Of a stretch of DNA of 64,000 nt, positions 57,062 to 64,000 are shown in pieces. The notes below the pieces were generated by a model. That model was not told the origin of the DNA. It saw only the letters and a program-made list of their open reading frames with translations, and did no database searches. The stretch comes from Lysobacter antibioticus. GTDB lineage: Bacteria > Pseudomonadota > Gammaproteobacteria > Xanthomonadales > Xanthomonadaceae. A program made the position numbers and the translations under genes. Each line of letters opens with the position of its first letter. Position 1 is the first letter of the stretch. The stretch covers positions 1 to 64,000 of the forward strand of contig NZ_JMTZ01000010.1 in the NCBI RefSeq assembly GCF_000731095.1, read 5' to 3'.

Positions 57062-58438
57062 CTACAGCCCCTGTGCGACCTGGGCCGCCTCGTAGGCATC
57101 GACATGACCGCTGCCGACCTCGTAAGGCTGGCGTCCGGCCATCGGGTCGGCGGTGGATTGCAGCACCTGCTTGACCTCGAGCGGGCTCAGCCCGGGGTTG
57201 GCCTCGAACAGCAGCGCGACGATACCGGCGACATGCGGCGTCGCCATCGAGGTGCCGCTCATGTGGGTGTAGAACGGCGCCTGCAGGCCGAGGGCGGCAT
57301 CCTGCGGCGTGGCTAACAAGGGCAAGGCGCCGGTCAAGGCGCGCGCGGACACGACATCGACGCCGGTCGCGACCAGGCTCGGCTGGTTGACGTAGGTCCA
57401 GTGCGAGCCGTCGCTCATGGTGAAGCTGTCGCTTTCGCCGCGCTGGCCGCGCGAGGAGAAGTCGGCCAGCGTGCCGTCCTTCTCGCCGGCGCCCACCGAG
57501 ATCACCCACGGCGCCTGCGCGTAAGGGTTGTGGGTGTTTTCGGCCGGGCCGTCGTTGCCGGCGGCGAACACGCTGACGATGCCCTTCTTGTACGCCGCAT
57601 AGCTGGCGAGGTTGACCGGGTCGGTGGGGTCGAAGGCGCCGCTGCTGCCCCAGGAATTGGAGATCACCTTGATCGGCGAATTGAACGCGTGTTGCTTGGC
57701 GATGGCGTAGTCGAAGCCGCCGACCGCATCGAGGATCGAGATCACCGCGCCGGAACCGTAGCCGACCAGGTCGGCGGCCGGGGCGACGCCGCGCTGCTGG
57801 CCGCCCGAACGCGCGCCGCTGCCGCCGACGCTGCCGGCGCAATGGGTGCCGTGGCCGGAGCTGAGGTCGGTATTGAGTTGGCCTTCCAGGTAAGTCGCCG
57901 GGCCGAAACCGGTCACCGAAGCCAGGTTGGTCAGCGCCTGTACGTTCTCGACCACGTGGTTGCCGAATTTCAGGTCGTCGTGAGTGGCGTCGATGCCGGA
58001 ATCGTTGACCATCACGGTGACGCCGCGACCGGTGTAGCCGAGCGAGGGCGCCGCCTGCAGGCGGTCGACGCCGGACAGACGGCGCGCGTCGGCGTTGTAG
58101 TAGCGCAGGCTGCGGTTGAAATGGATCGCGGCGATATCGTCGCGTTGCGCGAGGGCGCGGATCTGCGCCCCGGTCGCCAGGGCGCCGGCGATCGGCAGGC
58201 TGCGCATGCGGATGCCCTTGGCGATGCCGAGCGCCTGCAGAGCGGCGACCTGGCCGGTCGTGACCGGGCCGGTTTGCTTGTAGCTGACCACGATCTGCAG
58301 CGGCTCGTTCGTGGCCGTCGAATTCAGCTTCGACAGCAACTGCGGATCGAGCCGGGCCTCGGCCAGGGCCAGGCCGCTGCTCAGCAGGCCCAAAGACAGG
58401 GCGGACAGTTTCAGTGCCTTGCGACGAGTGCGATTCAT
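57062..58438 (-). CDS. Secreted S8 (subtilisin-like) protease, paralogue without tail
   Basis: A protein of 458 aa. It is closely related to the protease at 54393-56879 from the signal peptide through the catalytic domain, with the same MVNDSGIDATHDD, SSGHGTHCAG and MSGTSMATPHVAG motifs and the same RRKALKLSALSLGLLSSG signal-peptide style. It stops after the catalytic core, so the beta-rich and SLH parts are missing. It is first in the likely transcript. Tandem duplication with loss or gain of the tail is the simplest history. Confidence 0.93.
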   Translation of the reverse strand: MNRTRRKALKLSALSLGLLSSGLALAEARLDPQLLSKLNSTATNEPLQIVVSYKQTGPVTTGQVAALQALGIAKGIRMRSLPIAGALATGAQIRALAQRDDIAAIHFNRSLRYYNADARRLSGVDRLQAAPSLGYTGRGVTVMVNDSGIDATHDDLKFGNHVVENVQALTNLASVTGFGPATYLEGQLNTDLSSGHGTHCAGSVGGSGARSGGQQRGVAPAADLVGYGSGAVISILDAVGGFDYAIAKQHAFNSPIKVISNSWGSSGAFDPTDPVNLASYAAYKKGIVSVFAAGNDGPAENTHNPYAQAPWVISVGAGEKDGTLADFSSRGQRGESDSFTMSDGSHWTYVNQPSLVATGVDVVSARALTGALPLLATPQDAALGLQAPFYTHMSGTSMATPHVAGIVALLFEANPGLSPLEVKQVLQSTADPMAGRQPYEVGSGHVDAYEAAQVAQGL

Positions 58439-58648
58439 GCGAGCGAAGACTCCCTAATGACCCGATGGCCGTGTCGGCCGAACATGAACCGGCCGCGGCG
58501 GTCGGGGCATCCGGGATTCCCTTCAGCGGCAAGCGCGGAAAACCCCCAGTCAGCTTCCTGGGGACGGCGCTGAGGGAAATCCCCTAGAGACACACGTCAC
58601 ATTTCGGTTTAGCCTGCCTCTCCGCGTGGTCGTACGCCGGAGTAAGCG

Positions 58649-59488
58649 ATGGGGAAGTTGGCGTTGGCGTCGAGGCTGCTGGCAGCCGCCGCCCTGTTCG
58701 TATCCAGCGCGGTCGCATCGGCGCAATCGTTGCCGGTCACCGTCAACGCTTCCGGCAACACCGCCACCATCGTGGTCGGCGATCCCACCCAGCCGGTCGC
58801 CGACCTCACCCTGACCTTCGACGATGCCAGCGGCCTGCAGGCGTCCAGCCTGGGGGTCAGCGCCCAGCTGGTCAGCCTCAGCGACAGCGCCCTGCTCGCG
58901 CGCCTGCCTGGCCTCGGCCTGACCCCGCTCGACCCGGCCTTTCCGCTGCTGATCACCATCGAGCCGCCGGCGCTCGGCGGGCTCAGCTTCCGCCGCAGCG
59001 TGCGGGTCGAGGTGCATACCCATGCGCTGAGCTACAGCGCGGGCAGCTCGTATCGTTTGTTCAAGGCCCCGCTGGGCGGCAACTTCCGCGACATCTCCGA
59101 CGAAATCGCTCCGGGCAGCGTGCGCGCGCGCGGCACCACCGGCGGTTTCTCGCAGTTCCTGGTGCTGTCGGACCTGCGCGCCACCGGCAGCGTGATCGCC
59201 CAGAAGATCGCCTGGCTGCGCGCCCGTGTCGATCAACTGCCCTTGGCCGAGCAGGCGGCGTTCGATGCCTGGCTCGACACCGTCGCCACCGCCGTCGCCG
59301 CGGCCGAGTACGCCGATGCGATCGCGGCGCTGGATGCGTTCCGCGCCCGCGCCGTCGCCCGCGCCGGCAGTCCGCTCGCCGACCAGTGGCGCGCCGCCCG
59401 CGACCTCGACAACCATGCCGGCGAACTGATCGCGGGGGCCGCGACGCTGAAGTTCAGCGTCGCCTACCTGCGCGACTTCGGCCAATAA
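58649..59488 (+). CDS. Secreted hypothetical protein (possibly DUF6689)
   Basis: A protein of 279 aa. It has a signal peptide (GKLALASRLLAAAALFVSSAVA, cut near SAQ), then a beta-rich immunoglobulin-like part (about 25-150) and a helical C-terminus (about 165-270). I have a weak memory of this type as DUF6689, common in Lysobacter. The function is unknown. It is divergent from the subtilase genes. Confidence 0.7.
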   Translation: MGKLALASRLLAAAALFVSSAVASAQSLPVTVNASGNTATIVVGDPTQPVADLTLTFDDASGLQASSLGVSAQLVSLSDSALLARLPGLGLTPLDPAFPLLITIEPPALGGLSFRRSVRVEVHTHALSYSAGSSYRLFKAPLGGNFRDISDEIAPGSVRARGTTGGFSQFLVLSDLRATGSVIAQKIAWLRARVDQLPLAEQAAFDAWLDTVATAVAAAEYADAIAALDAFRARAVARAGSPLADQWRAARDLDNHAGELIAGAATLKFSVAYLRDFGQ

Positions 59489-59566
59489 GCACACCGCGTC
59501 ATCGGCGGCTTGCGCTTTGCGCCGTCGCGCCTGCCTTTCCCGCATCGGCGACGCTAAGATGATCCG

Positions 59567-60457
59567 ATGCAGGCGCGCCTGATCGCCTATCCGCCAGATC
59601 ACGCTGCGGTCGTCCGGTCATTGCGGCCGGGCGACGCGTTGAGTATCGGCCGCGCGCCCGACTGCGACCTGGTCATCGCGCACCCTTCGATCTCGCGCCG
59701 CCACGCCGAACTGCGTGGCGAAGCCGACGGCTGGCGCCTGCGCGACCTCGGCAGCAAGAACGGCAGCTTCGCCGACGGCCTCGCGGTCGACGAACTGGTC
59801 ATGACCGAGCCGTATTGGCTGCGCTTCGGCGACGTGCATTGCGAATTCGCGCCGCTCAGCGCCGCCGAGATCGCCGCCGGCGAACAGGGCCAGTCGCTGC
59901 GCCGCGCCGCGGCCACCGCACACACGATGCGGCTGCAAGGCCTGACCCGGCTCGACGACTTGCTCGACGGCAGCCTGCGCGCGGTGTTGGACCTGGCCCA
60001 ATGCGAGCGCGGTTTCGTCCTGTTCGAAGCCGGCGACGGTGACGGCTATAAGGTGCACAGCAGCCTGGCGCTCGACCCGGGCCGGCTCGGCGCGCGCGAA
60101 TTCTCCGGCAGCGTCGGCGCGGTGCGGCGGGCCTTGCAGCAACGCCGCGCGGTCGTCGCCAACGATGTCCGCAGCGAAGCCTGGCTGGCGACGCGCGCCT
60201 CGGTGGTCGCGGCCGGAATCAACACCCTGGTATGCCTGCCGCTGCTCGACGGCGAACAAACCCTCGGCGTGCTGTACGCCGATCGCGTGCGCCCGGGGCC
60301 GGCGATCACCACCCTCGACCTGGAATTGCTCGAAGCCTTCGCCGAAGGCGCGGCGGTATGGATCGCCGTGCGCCGTACCAGCGAATGGCTCGATGCCCAG
60401 CCGGCCGCGCCGCAGTGGGAGCGCATCGTCGCCGCCCAGTTCGGGGAGGCGGGATGA
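59567..60457 (+). CDS. FHA-GAF signalling protein
   Basis: A protein of 296 aa. An N-terminal FHA domain (about residues 22-97) shows SIGRAPDCDL, HPSISRRHAEL and LRDLGSKNGSF, the phospho-threonine-reading core. A GAF domain (about 130-285) follows, with LDLAQCERGFVLFE and NTLVCLPLLDGEQTLGVLYAD. It is translationally coupled (ATGA) to the Ser/Thr kinase gene, which suggests it reads the kinase's phosphorylation and a small ligand at the same time. No membrane segment. Confidence 0.92.
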   Translation: MQARLIAYPPDHAAVVRSLRPGDALSIGRAPDCDLVIAHPSISRRHAELRGEADGWRLRDLGSKNGSFADGLAVDELVMTEPYWLRFGDVHCEFAPLSAAEIAAGEQGQSLRRAAATAHTMRLQGLTRLDDLLDGSLRAVLDLAQCERGFVLFEAGDGDGYKVHSSLALDPGRLGAREFSGSVGAVRRALQQRRAVVANDVRSEAWLATRASVVAAGINTLVCLPLLDGEQTLGVLYADRVRPGPAITTLDLELLEAFAEGAAVWIAVRRTSEWLDAQPAAPQWERIVAAQFGEAG

Positions 60458-63400
60458 GCGCCTCCGGCGGTGCCGGGCACGACGCGACCGCCACCGGTCT
60501 CTATCGACACGCCGATCTGCCGCCGGGCAGCGTGCTGGCCGGGCGCTTCCGCATCGAGTCGATGCTCGGCGTCGGCGGCATGGGCGTGGTCTATCGCGCC
60601 ACCGACCTCGCCTTGGACATCCAGGTCGCGCTGAAACTGCTGCGCCCGGAACTGATGCACCGCCCGGATGCGCTCGAACGCTTCCGTCAGGAACTGCTGC
60701 TGGCGCGGCAAGTGTCCAGCGCCCACGTCGTGCGCATCCACGATCTGGCGCAGCACGAAGGCCGTTGGCTGATCAGCATGGATTTCGTCGACGGCGAATC
60801 GCTCGATCGCCGCCTCGACCGCGACGGGCCGTTCGCCGTCGACAGCGCCCTGCGCATCGCCCGTCAACTCGCCGAAGGCCTCGCCGCGGCGCACGCCAAG
60901 GGCGTGGTGCACCGCGACCTCAAGCCGGCCAACGTGCTGCTGGATGCGCAAGGCAATGCCTACATCAGCGATTTCGGCGTGGCGCGCTCGCTCGCCAGCA
61001 GCGGCCTGACCCAGTCCGGCGCGGTGATCGGCACGCCGGACTATCTGTCGCCGGAGCAGGCGCGCGGCGAAGCGCTCGATGCGCGCAGCGATCTGTATGC
61101 GCTCGGCCTGATCCTCTACGAAATGCTGACCGGGAAGCTGCCGTTCGCCGGCGGCACGGTCAGCGAAGTGCTGGCGCAACGCATGCTGCGCACACCGCCG
61201 CCGGTGACCGCGCAGCGCGCCGAACTGCCGGCCTGGATCGCGCGCCTGGTCGACAAGCTGCTGCGGCCGCAACCGGCGCACCGCTTCAAGGACGCGGCCG
61301 CGGTGATCGCCGCGCTCGACGCCAAAGAAGTGCCTCGCGACGGCTATCGCGAAGGCGGTCGTTCCACGCGCGCCCTCTGGCTGGCCGCGGCCGCCGCACT
61401 GGCCTTGCTCGCCGGCGCCGGCGCGTGGTGGTGGCAGCGCGACAGCGCACCGGTGCAGATGGCCTCGGCGCCCCTGGACCGTCTGCTGGTCTTGCCGATC
61501 CGCCATGCCGGCGACGATGCGCTGGCGCCGCGTCTGCTCGGTTTGGGCGCGCATTTGCGCGATGCGCTCGCGGCATCGCCCGGTGTCGCGGTGGTCGATG
61601 AAGAACGCACCGTGCAGGCACTGCGGCAACTCGACCCGACCGGCAACGCCGTACCCGATAGCGCCGCCTTGAGCCGGCTCGCCGCGGCGCGGCGCGTGTT
61701 GCAGCCGCGCTTGGTCGAGCGCGACGGCCGTTGGCGCATCGACGCCGAACTGCGTGTCGGCGGCGCCCCGGCGCAGACCCTCGCCGGGCCGCTTGCCGCC
61801 GACCCGACCGCGGCCTTGCAGGCCTGGGCGGCGAAGCCGGACACCGTGCGCGCGCTGGCCTTGCCGTCGGCGATCGCGCTGGCCTTGCCCGATACGGGCA
61901 AGGCGCTCGATGCCTATGGCGCCGGCCTGCTGGCGCGTCGCCAAGGCCGCTTGAGCGATGCGCTGACCCAGTTCGGCCTCGCCACCGCCGCCGCGCCCGA
62001 TTACGCCATGGCCTGGCTCGCGCAGGGCGAAGCCGCCCTCGCCATCGGCGAGCAGGACGCCGCCTTCGAAGCGATCGAACGCGGCCAGGCCGTGGCCGGC
62101 ATCGGCGAACGCCTGCGGCGCCGGCTCGATGCCGAACATGCCCTGCTGCAAGGCGACCCGCCCAAGGCCGTCGCGGCCTGGCGCGAGTGGTTGGCCAAGA
62201 CCCCGGACGACACCTACGCCGAACTCAACCTCGCCCGCGGCCTCGGCGCCGGCGGCGATTTCAAGGCCGCCGTCGCCGCCTTGCTGCGCCTGGCCGAGCG
62301 CGACGGCGACGACCCGCGGGTGTGGTTCGAACTCGGCAAGTTTTCGATCCTGCAGGGGCAGGCGCGGCGCGCGGTCGACGACTACCTCGTGCGCGCGCTG
62401 GTCTTGTTCAAGCGCAGCCGCAACCTCGGCGGCGAAGCCGAAACGGTCAACGCGCTCGGCGTCGGCTACGGCCGTCTCGGCCAGTCGGCCGACGCCGCCG
62501 AGCAATACCGCAAGGCGGTGGAGCTGCGGCGTGCGCTCGGCAACCGCCGAGGCGTGGCGACCAGCTTGCGCAACCTCGCCAACGTGCTTGCCACCACCGG
62601 CAAGTTCGACGAGGCCGCTGCCGCGTTGGCGCAGGCGCGCGCGCTGCATGTCGAGCTGGACGATCGCGCCGGCTTGGCCGCGGTCGAAAACGAACTCGGC
62701 CTGCTCGCCGAGGAGCGCGGCGACTACCCCGGCGCGCTCGACGCGTTCCGTCGCGCTTTGCAGGCCTGGCGTCAGGTGGAGGACCCGCACGGCACCGCGC
62801 AGGCGCTCAACAACATCGGCTTCGCCGACTATCAACTCGGCGCCTACGACGACGCCCAGGTGTATTGGCAGCAGGCCGCCGAGGCTTATGCTGCGCTCGG
62901 CGAACAGACCGGGCGCATCCGCACCGAACAGAATCTCGGCCTGCTTGCGACGGCGCGCGGTCAGTGGGGCGAGGCGCGCCGCCTGCTGCAGCATTCCTTG
63001 AGCGCCGCCGAACAGCAGCAGATGTTGGAAGAGGTCGCGGTGAGCCGCCGCAACCTCGCCGAACTGGAACTGCTGCAAGGCCATTACGCTGCGGCGATCG
63101 ATCAGGCGCGCCAGGCCGGCGAGCTGTTCCGGCAACGCGAAGACGCGCGCGGCCAGGTCGATGTCGACCTGCTGCGCGTCCAAGCCCTGATGCAAGCGCA
63201 GGCCCTGGTCGAGGCCCGGCGTTTGCTCGACGAGCAAGACAAACCGCTCGCACAAGCGTCCAGCGAACAACGCGCGATCGCCTATCTGCTGCAAGCGCAG
63301 CTGGCCGCGCGCGGGCAACGCGCGGCGCAGGCCGGCCCCGCCTTGCGCCAGGCCCGGCAACTCGCCGAGGCCTCCGGCGTGCGCCAGTTGCAACTGCAGA

Positions 63401-63777
63401 TCGCGCTGGAGCAGGCCGCCAATGAGCGCGTTGATCCCTCGCTCGACCGCGCCACCGCCAGCCTCGGTCACGCCGGCTTGCGGCTGGCCTGGCTGGAGTT
63501 GGCGATGCGGCAGGCCCTGGCCGCAAGCAATCCCGCGCTTGCCCTGGGCCATTACCGCGAAGCCGTGCAGCGCCTGCGCGACGGCGACTTCCATCGCGCC
63601 CGAGCGCTGCATCGTCTCGGCGCGCGCGCCTACGCAGCGACCGGCGACGTCGCCGGCGAACGCAGCGCCCGCAACAAGGCCGATGCCGCACTGAAGACCA
63701 TGCGCGACGGATTGCCGCCGGCCCTGCGCGCCGGCTTCGACCGCATCGAAACGCCGTCAGGCAAGGAGGCGCCATGA
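60454..63777 (+). CDS. Ser/Thr protein kinase with long TPR-repeat C-terminus
   Basis: A protein of 1107 aa. The kinase domain (about 28-290) has the loop MLGVGGMGVVYRA, the VALKLLR lysine, VVHRDLKPANVLL, DFGVAR and the PDYLSPEQARGE segment. A membrane helix (LWLAAAAALALLAGAGAWWW, about 310-330) separates it from the outer part, which holds a LRQLDPT... region and many TPR repeats to the end. It is the second gene in an overlapping operon after the FHA-GAF gene and before the histidine kinase gene. This domain order resembles a signalling scaffold with sensor and output joined. Confidence 0.93.
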   Translation: MSASGGAGHDATATGLYRHADLPPGSVLAGRFRIESMLGVGGMGVVYRATDLALDIQVALKLLRPELMHRPDALERFRQELLLARQVSSAHVVRIHDLAQHEGRWLISMDFVDGESLDRRLDRDGPFAVDSALRIARQLAEGLAAAHAKGVVHRDLKPANVLLDAQGNAYISDFGVARSLASSGLTQSGAVIGTPDYLSPEQARGEALDARSDLYALGLILYEMLTGKLPFAGGTVSEVLAQRMLRTPPPVTAQRAELPAWIARLVDKLLRPQPAHRFKDAAAVIAALDAKEVPRDGYREGGRSTRALWLAAAAALALLAGAGAWWWQRDSAPVQMASAPLDRLLVLPIRHAGDDALAPRLLGLGAHLRDALAASPGVAVVDEERTVQALRQLDPTGNAVPDSAALSRLAAARRVLQPRLVERDGRWRIDAELRVGGAPAQTLAGPLAADPTAALQAWAAKPDTVRALALPSAIALALPDTGKALDAYGAGLLARRQGRLSDALTQFGLATAAAPDYAMAWLAQGEAALAIGEQDAAFEAIERGQAVAGIGERLRRRLDAEHALLQGDPPKAVAAWREWLAKTPDDTYAELNLARGLGAGGDFKAAVAALLRLAERDGDDPRVWFELGKFSILQGQARRAVDDYLVRALVLFKRSRNLGGEAETVNALGVGYGRLGQSADAAEQYRKAVELRRALGNRRGVATSLRNLANVLATTGKFDEAAAALAQARALHVELDDRAGLAAVENELGLLAEERGDYPGALDAFRRALQAWRQVEDPHGTAQALNNIGFADYQLGAYDDAQVYWQQAAEAYAALGEQTGRIRTEQNLGLLATARGQWGEARRLLQHSLSAAEQQQMLEEVAVSRRNLAELELLQGHYAAAIDQARQAGELFRQREDARGQVDVDLLRVQALMQAQALVEARRLLDEQDKPLAQASSEQRAIAYLLQAQLAARGQRAAQAGPALRQARQLAEASGVRQLQLQIALEQAANERVDPSLDRATASLGHAGLRLAWLELAMRQALAASNPALALGHYREAVQRLRDGDFHRARALHRLGARAYAATGDVAGERSARNKADAALKTMRDGLPPALRAGFDRIETPSGKEAP

Positions 63778-64000
63778 GCCGCTCCGATCCCACCGAGCCA
63801 GACCTGTCGCTGGAACGCATCCGCGATCAATACCGCAGCCTGCTGCAACGCCTGGAAGCCAACGAACGCGAGTTCCGCCGGCTCGGCCGCTCGGTGTGGC
63901 GAGTGCAGGAAGACGAGCGCCGCCGCCTCGCGCGCGAACTGCACGACGGCATCGGCCAAAACCTCACCGCCCTCAAGCACCGCCTGGTCCAACTCGGCGA
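63774..64000 (+). CDS. Histidine kinase, NarL-type (HisKA_3), partial at window end
   Basis: The first 75 codons of a histidine kinase; the gene continues past the window. It begins with a coiled coil of Arg/Glu (SLLQRLEANEREFRRLGRSV) and then the dimerisation/phosphorylation helix ARELHDGIGQNLTALKHRLV, where the His of ELHDGIGQ is the phosphorylation site. It overlaps the kinase stop (ATGA). The response regulator is probably next, outside the window. Confidence 0.88.
   Translation, partial: MSRSDPTEPDLSLERIRDQYRSLLQRLEANEREFRRLGRSVWRVQEDERRRLARELHDGIGQNLTALKHRLVQLG

Noticed and set aside
60046-63612. A very long minus-strand frame opposite the Ser/Thr kinase-TPR gene
   Set aside because: It is the antisense of a conserved kinase and repeat gene and carries no recognisable motif.

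Overview
The window reads as a chromosomal segment of a Lysobacter-like gammaproteobacterium (Xanthomonadaceae/Lysobacteraceae). This is inferred from the very high GC content, GC-rich third codon positions, GTG starts, xanthomonad-type gene neighbourhoods (tatABC with an RDD protein, glyQS, tamAB, rdgC, ttcA, hemH, mutM, a DcaP-like porin with an MFS carrier divergent from acs), large secreted subtilases, an M66 metallopeptidase, and the interspersed GC-rich hairpin repeats seen in that group. No rRNA, tRNA, CRISPR array or intact insertion sequence was seen.

Layout. 1-290: tandem hexamers and interspersed repeats. 0.3-2.2 kb: a minus-strand operon of three overlapping membrane-anchored proteins of unknown function. 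2.3-7.5 kb: YdcH-like protein, ttcA, rdgC, a YgjP-type metalloprotease, an alpha/beta hydrolase and hemH. 7.7-12.4 kb: a secreted DUF4350-like protein, a SYLF-domain protein, tatABC and an RDD protein. 12.5-14.3 kb: a membrane protein and a glutamine amidotransferase gene broken by a 31-bp tandem duplication. 14.4-17.6 kb: glyQ and glyS, the latter carrying an internal low-GC mosaic segment. 17.8-26.8 kb: a TonB-dependent receptor and the tamA-tamB outer-membrane assembly pair. 26.8-30.7 kb: a small low-GC patch, a DinB-like protein and a lipoprotein M66 metallopeptidase. 30.8-36.3 kb: an ECF sigma factor with a membrane Ser/Thr kinase-TPR protein, mutM and a CHAD protein. 36.6-40.2 kb: a fatty acid desaturase, two tandem small secreted cysteine-rich peptides, an EF-hand protein and a kanamycin-nucleotidyltransferase homologue. 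40.3-43.5 kb: an ABC exporter pair, a repeat-rich gap and a tandem glycine riboswitch in front of a UPF0126/TRIC-type channel gene. 43.5-51.2 kb: a uracil-DNA glycosylase family protein, the MFS carrier-porin pair, divergent acs, a DUF559 protein and an orphan NarL-type regulator. 51.2-54.2 kb: small accessory genes. 54.4-58.4 kb: two tandem subtilases, one with S-layer-homology repeats. 58.6-64 kb: a secreted protein, then a tightly overlapping signalling operon of an FHA-GAF protein, a Ser/Thr kinase-TPR protein and a histidine kinase cut by the window edge.

Functional themes. Envelope and secretion: TatABC, TamAB, TonB receptor, porin, RDD protein, two subtilases, M66 peptidase, EF-hand protein and small Cys-rich peptides. 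Housekeeping and repair: GlyQS, HemH, TtcA, RdgC, MutM and the UDG-family protein. Eukaryote-like phosphorylation signalling: two independent Ser/Thr kinase modules. Carboxylate metabolism: the acs/porin/MFS group shares a divergent promoter region holding a perfect 11-bp inverted repeat, with an orphan response regulator downstream. The most striking sequence-level signals are the frameshifting duplication in the amidotransferase, the low-GC mosaic inside glyS, the paired cysteine-rich peptides, the tandem glycine riboswitch and the SLH-tailed subtilase in a Gram-negative background.
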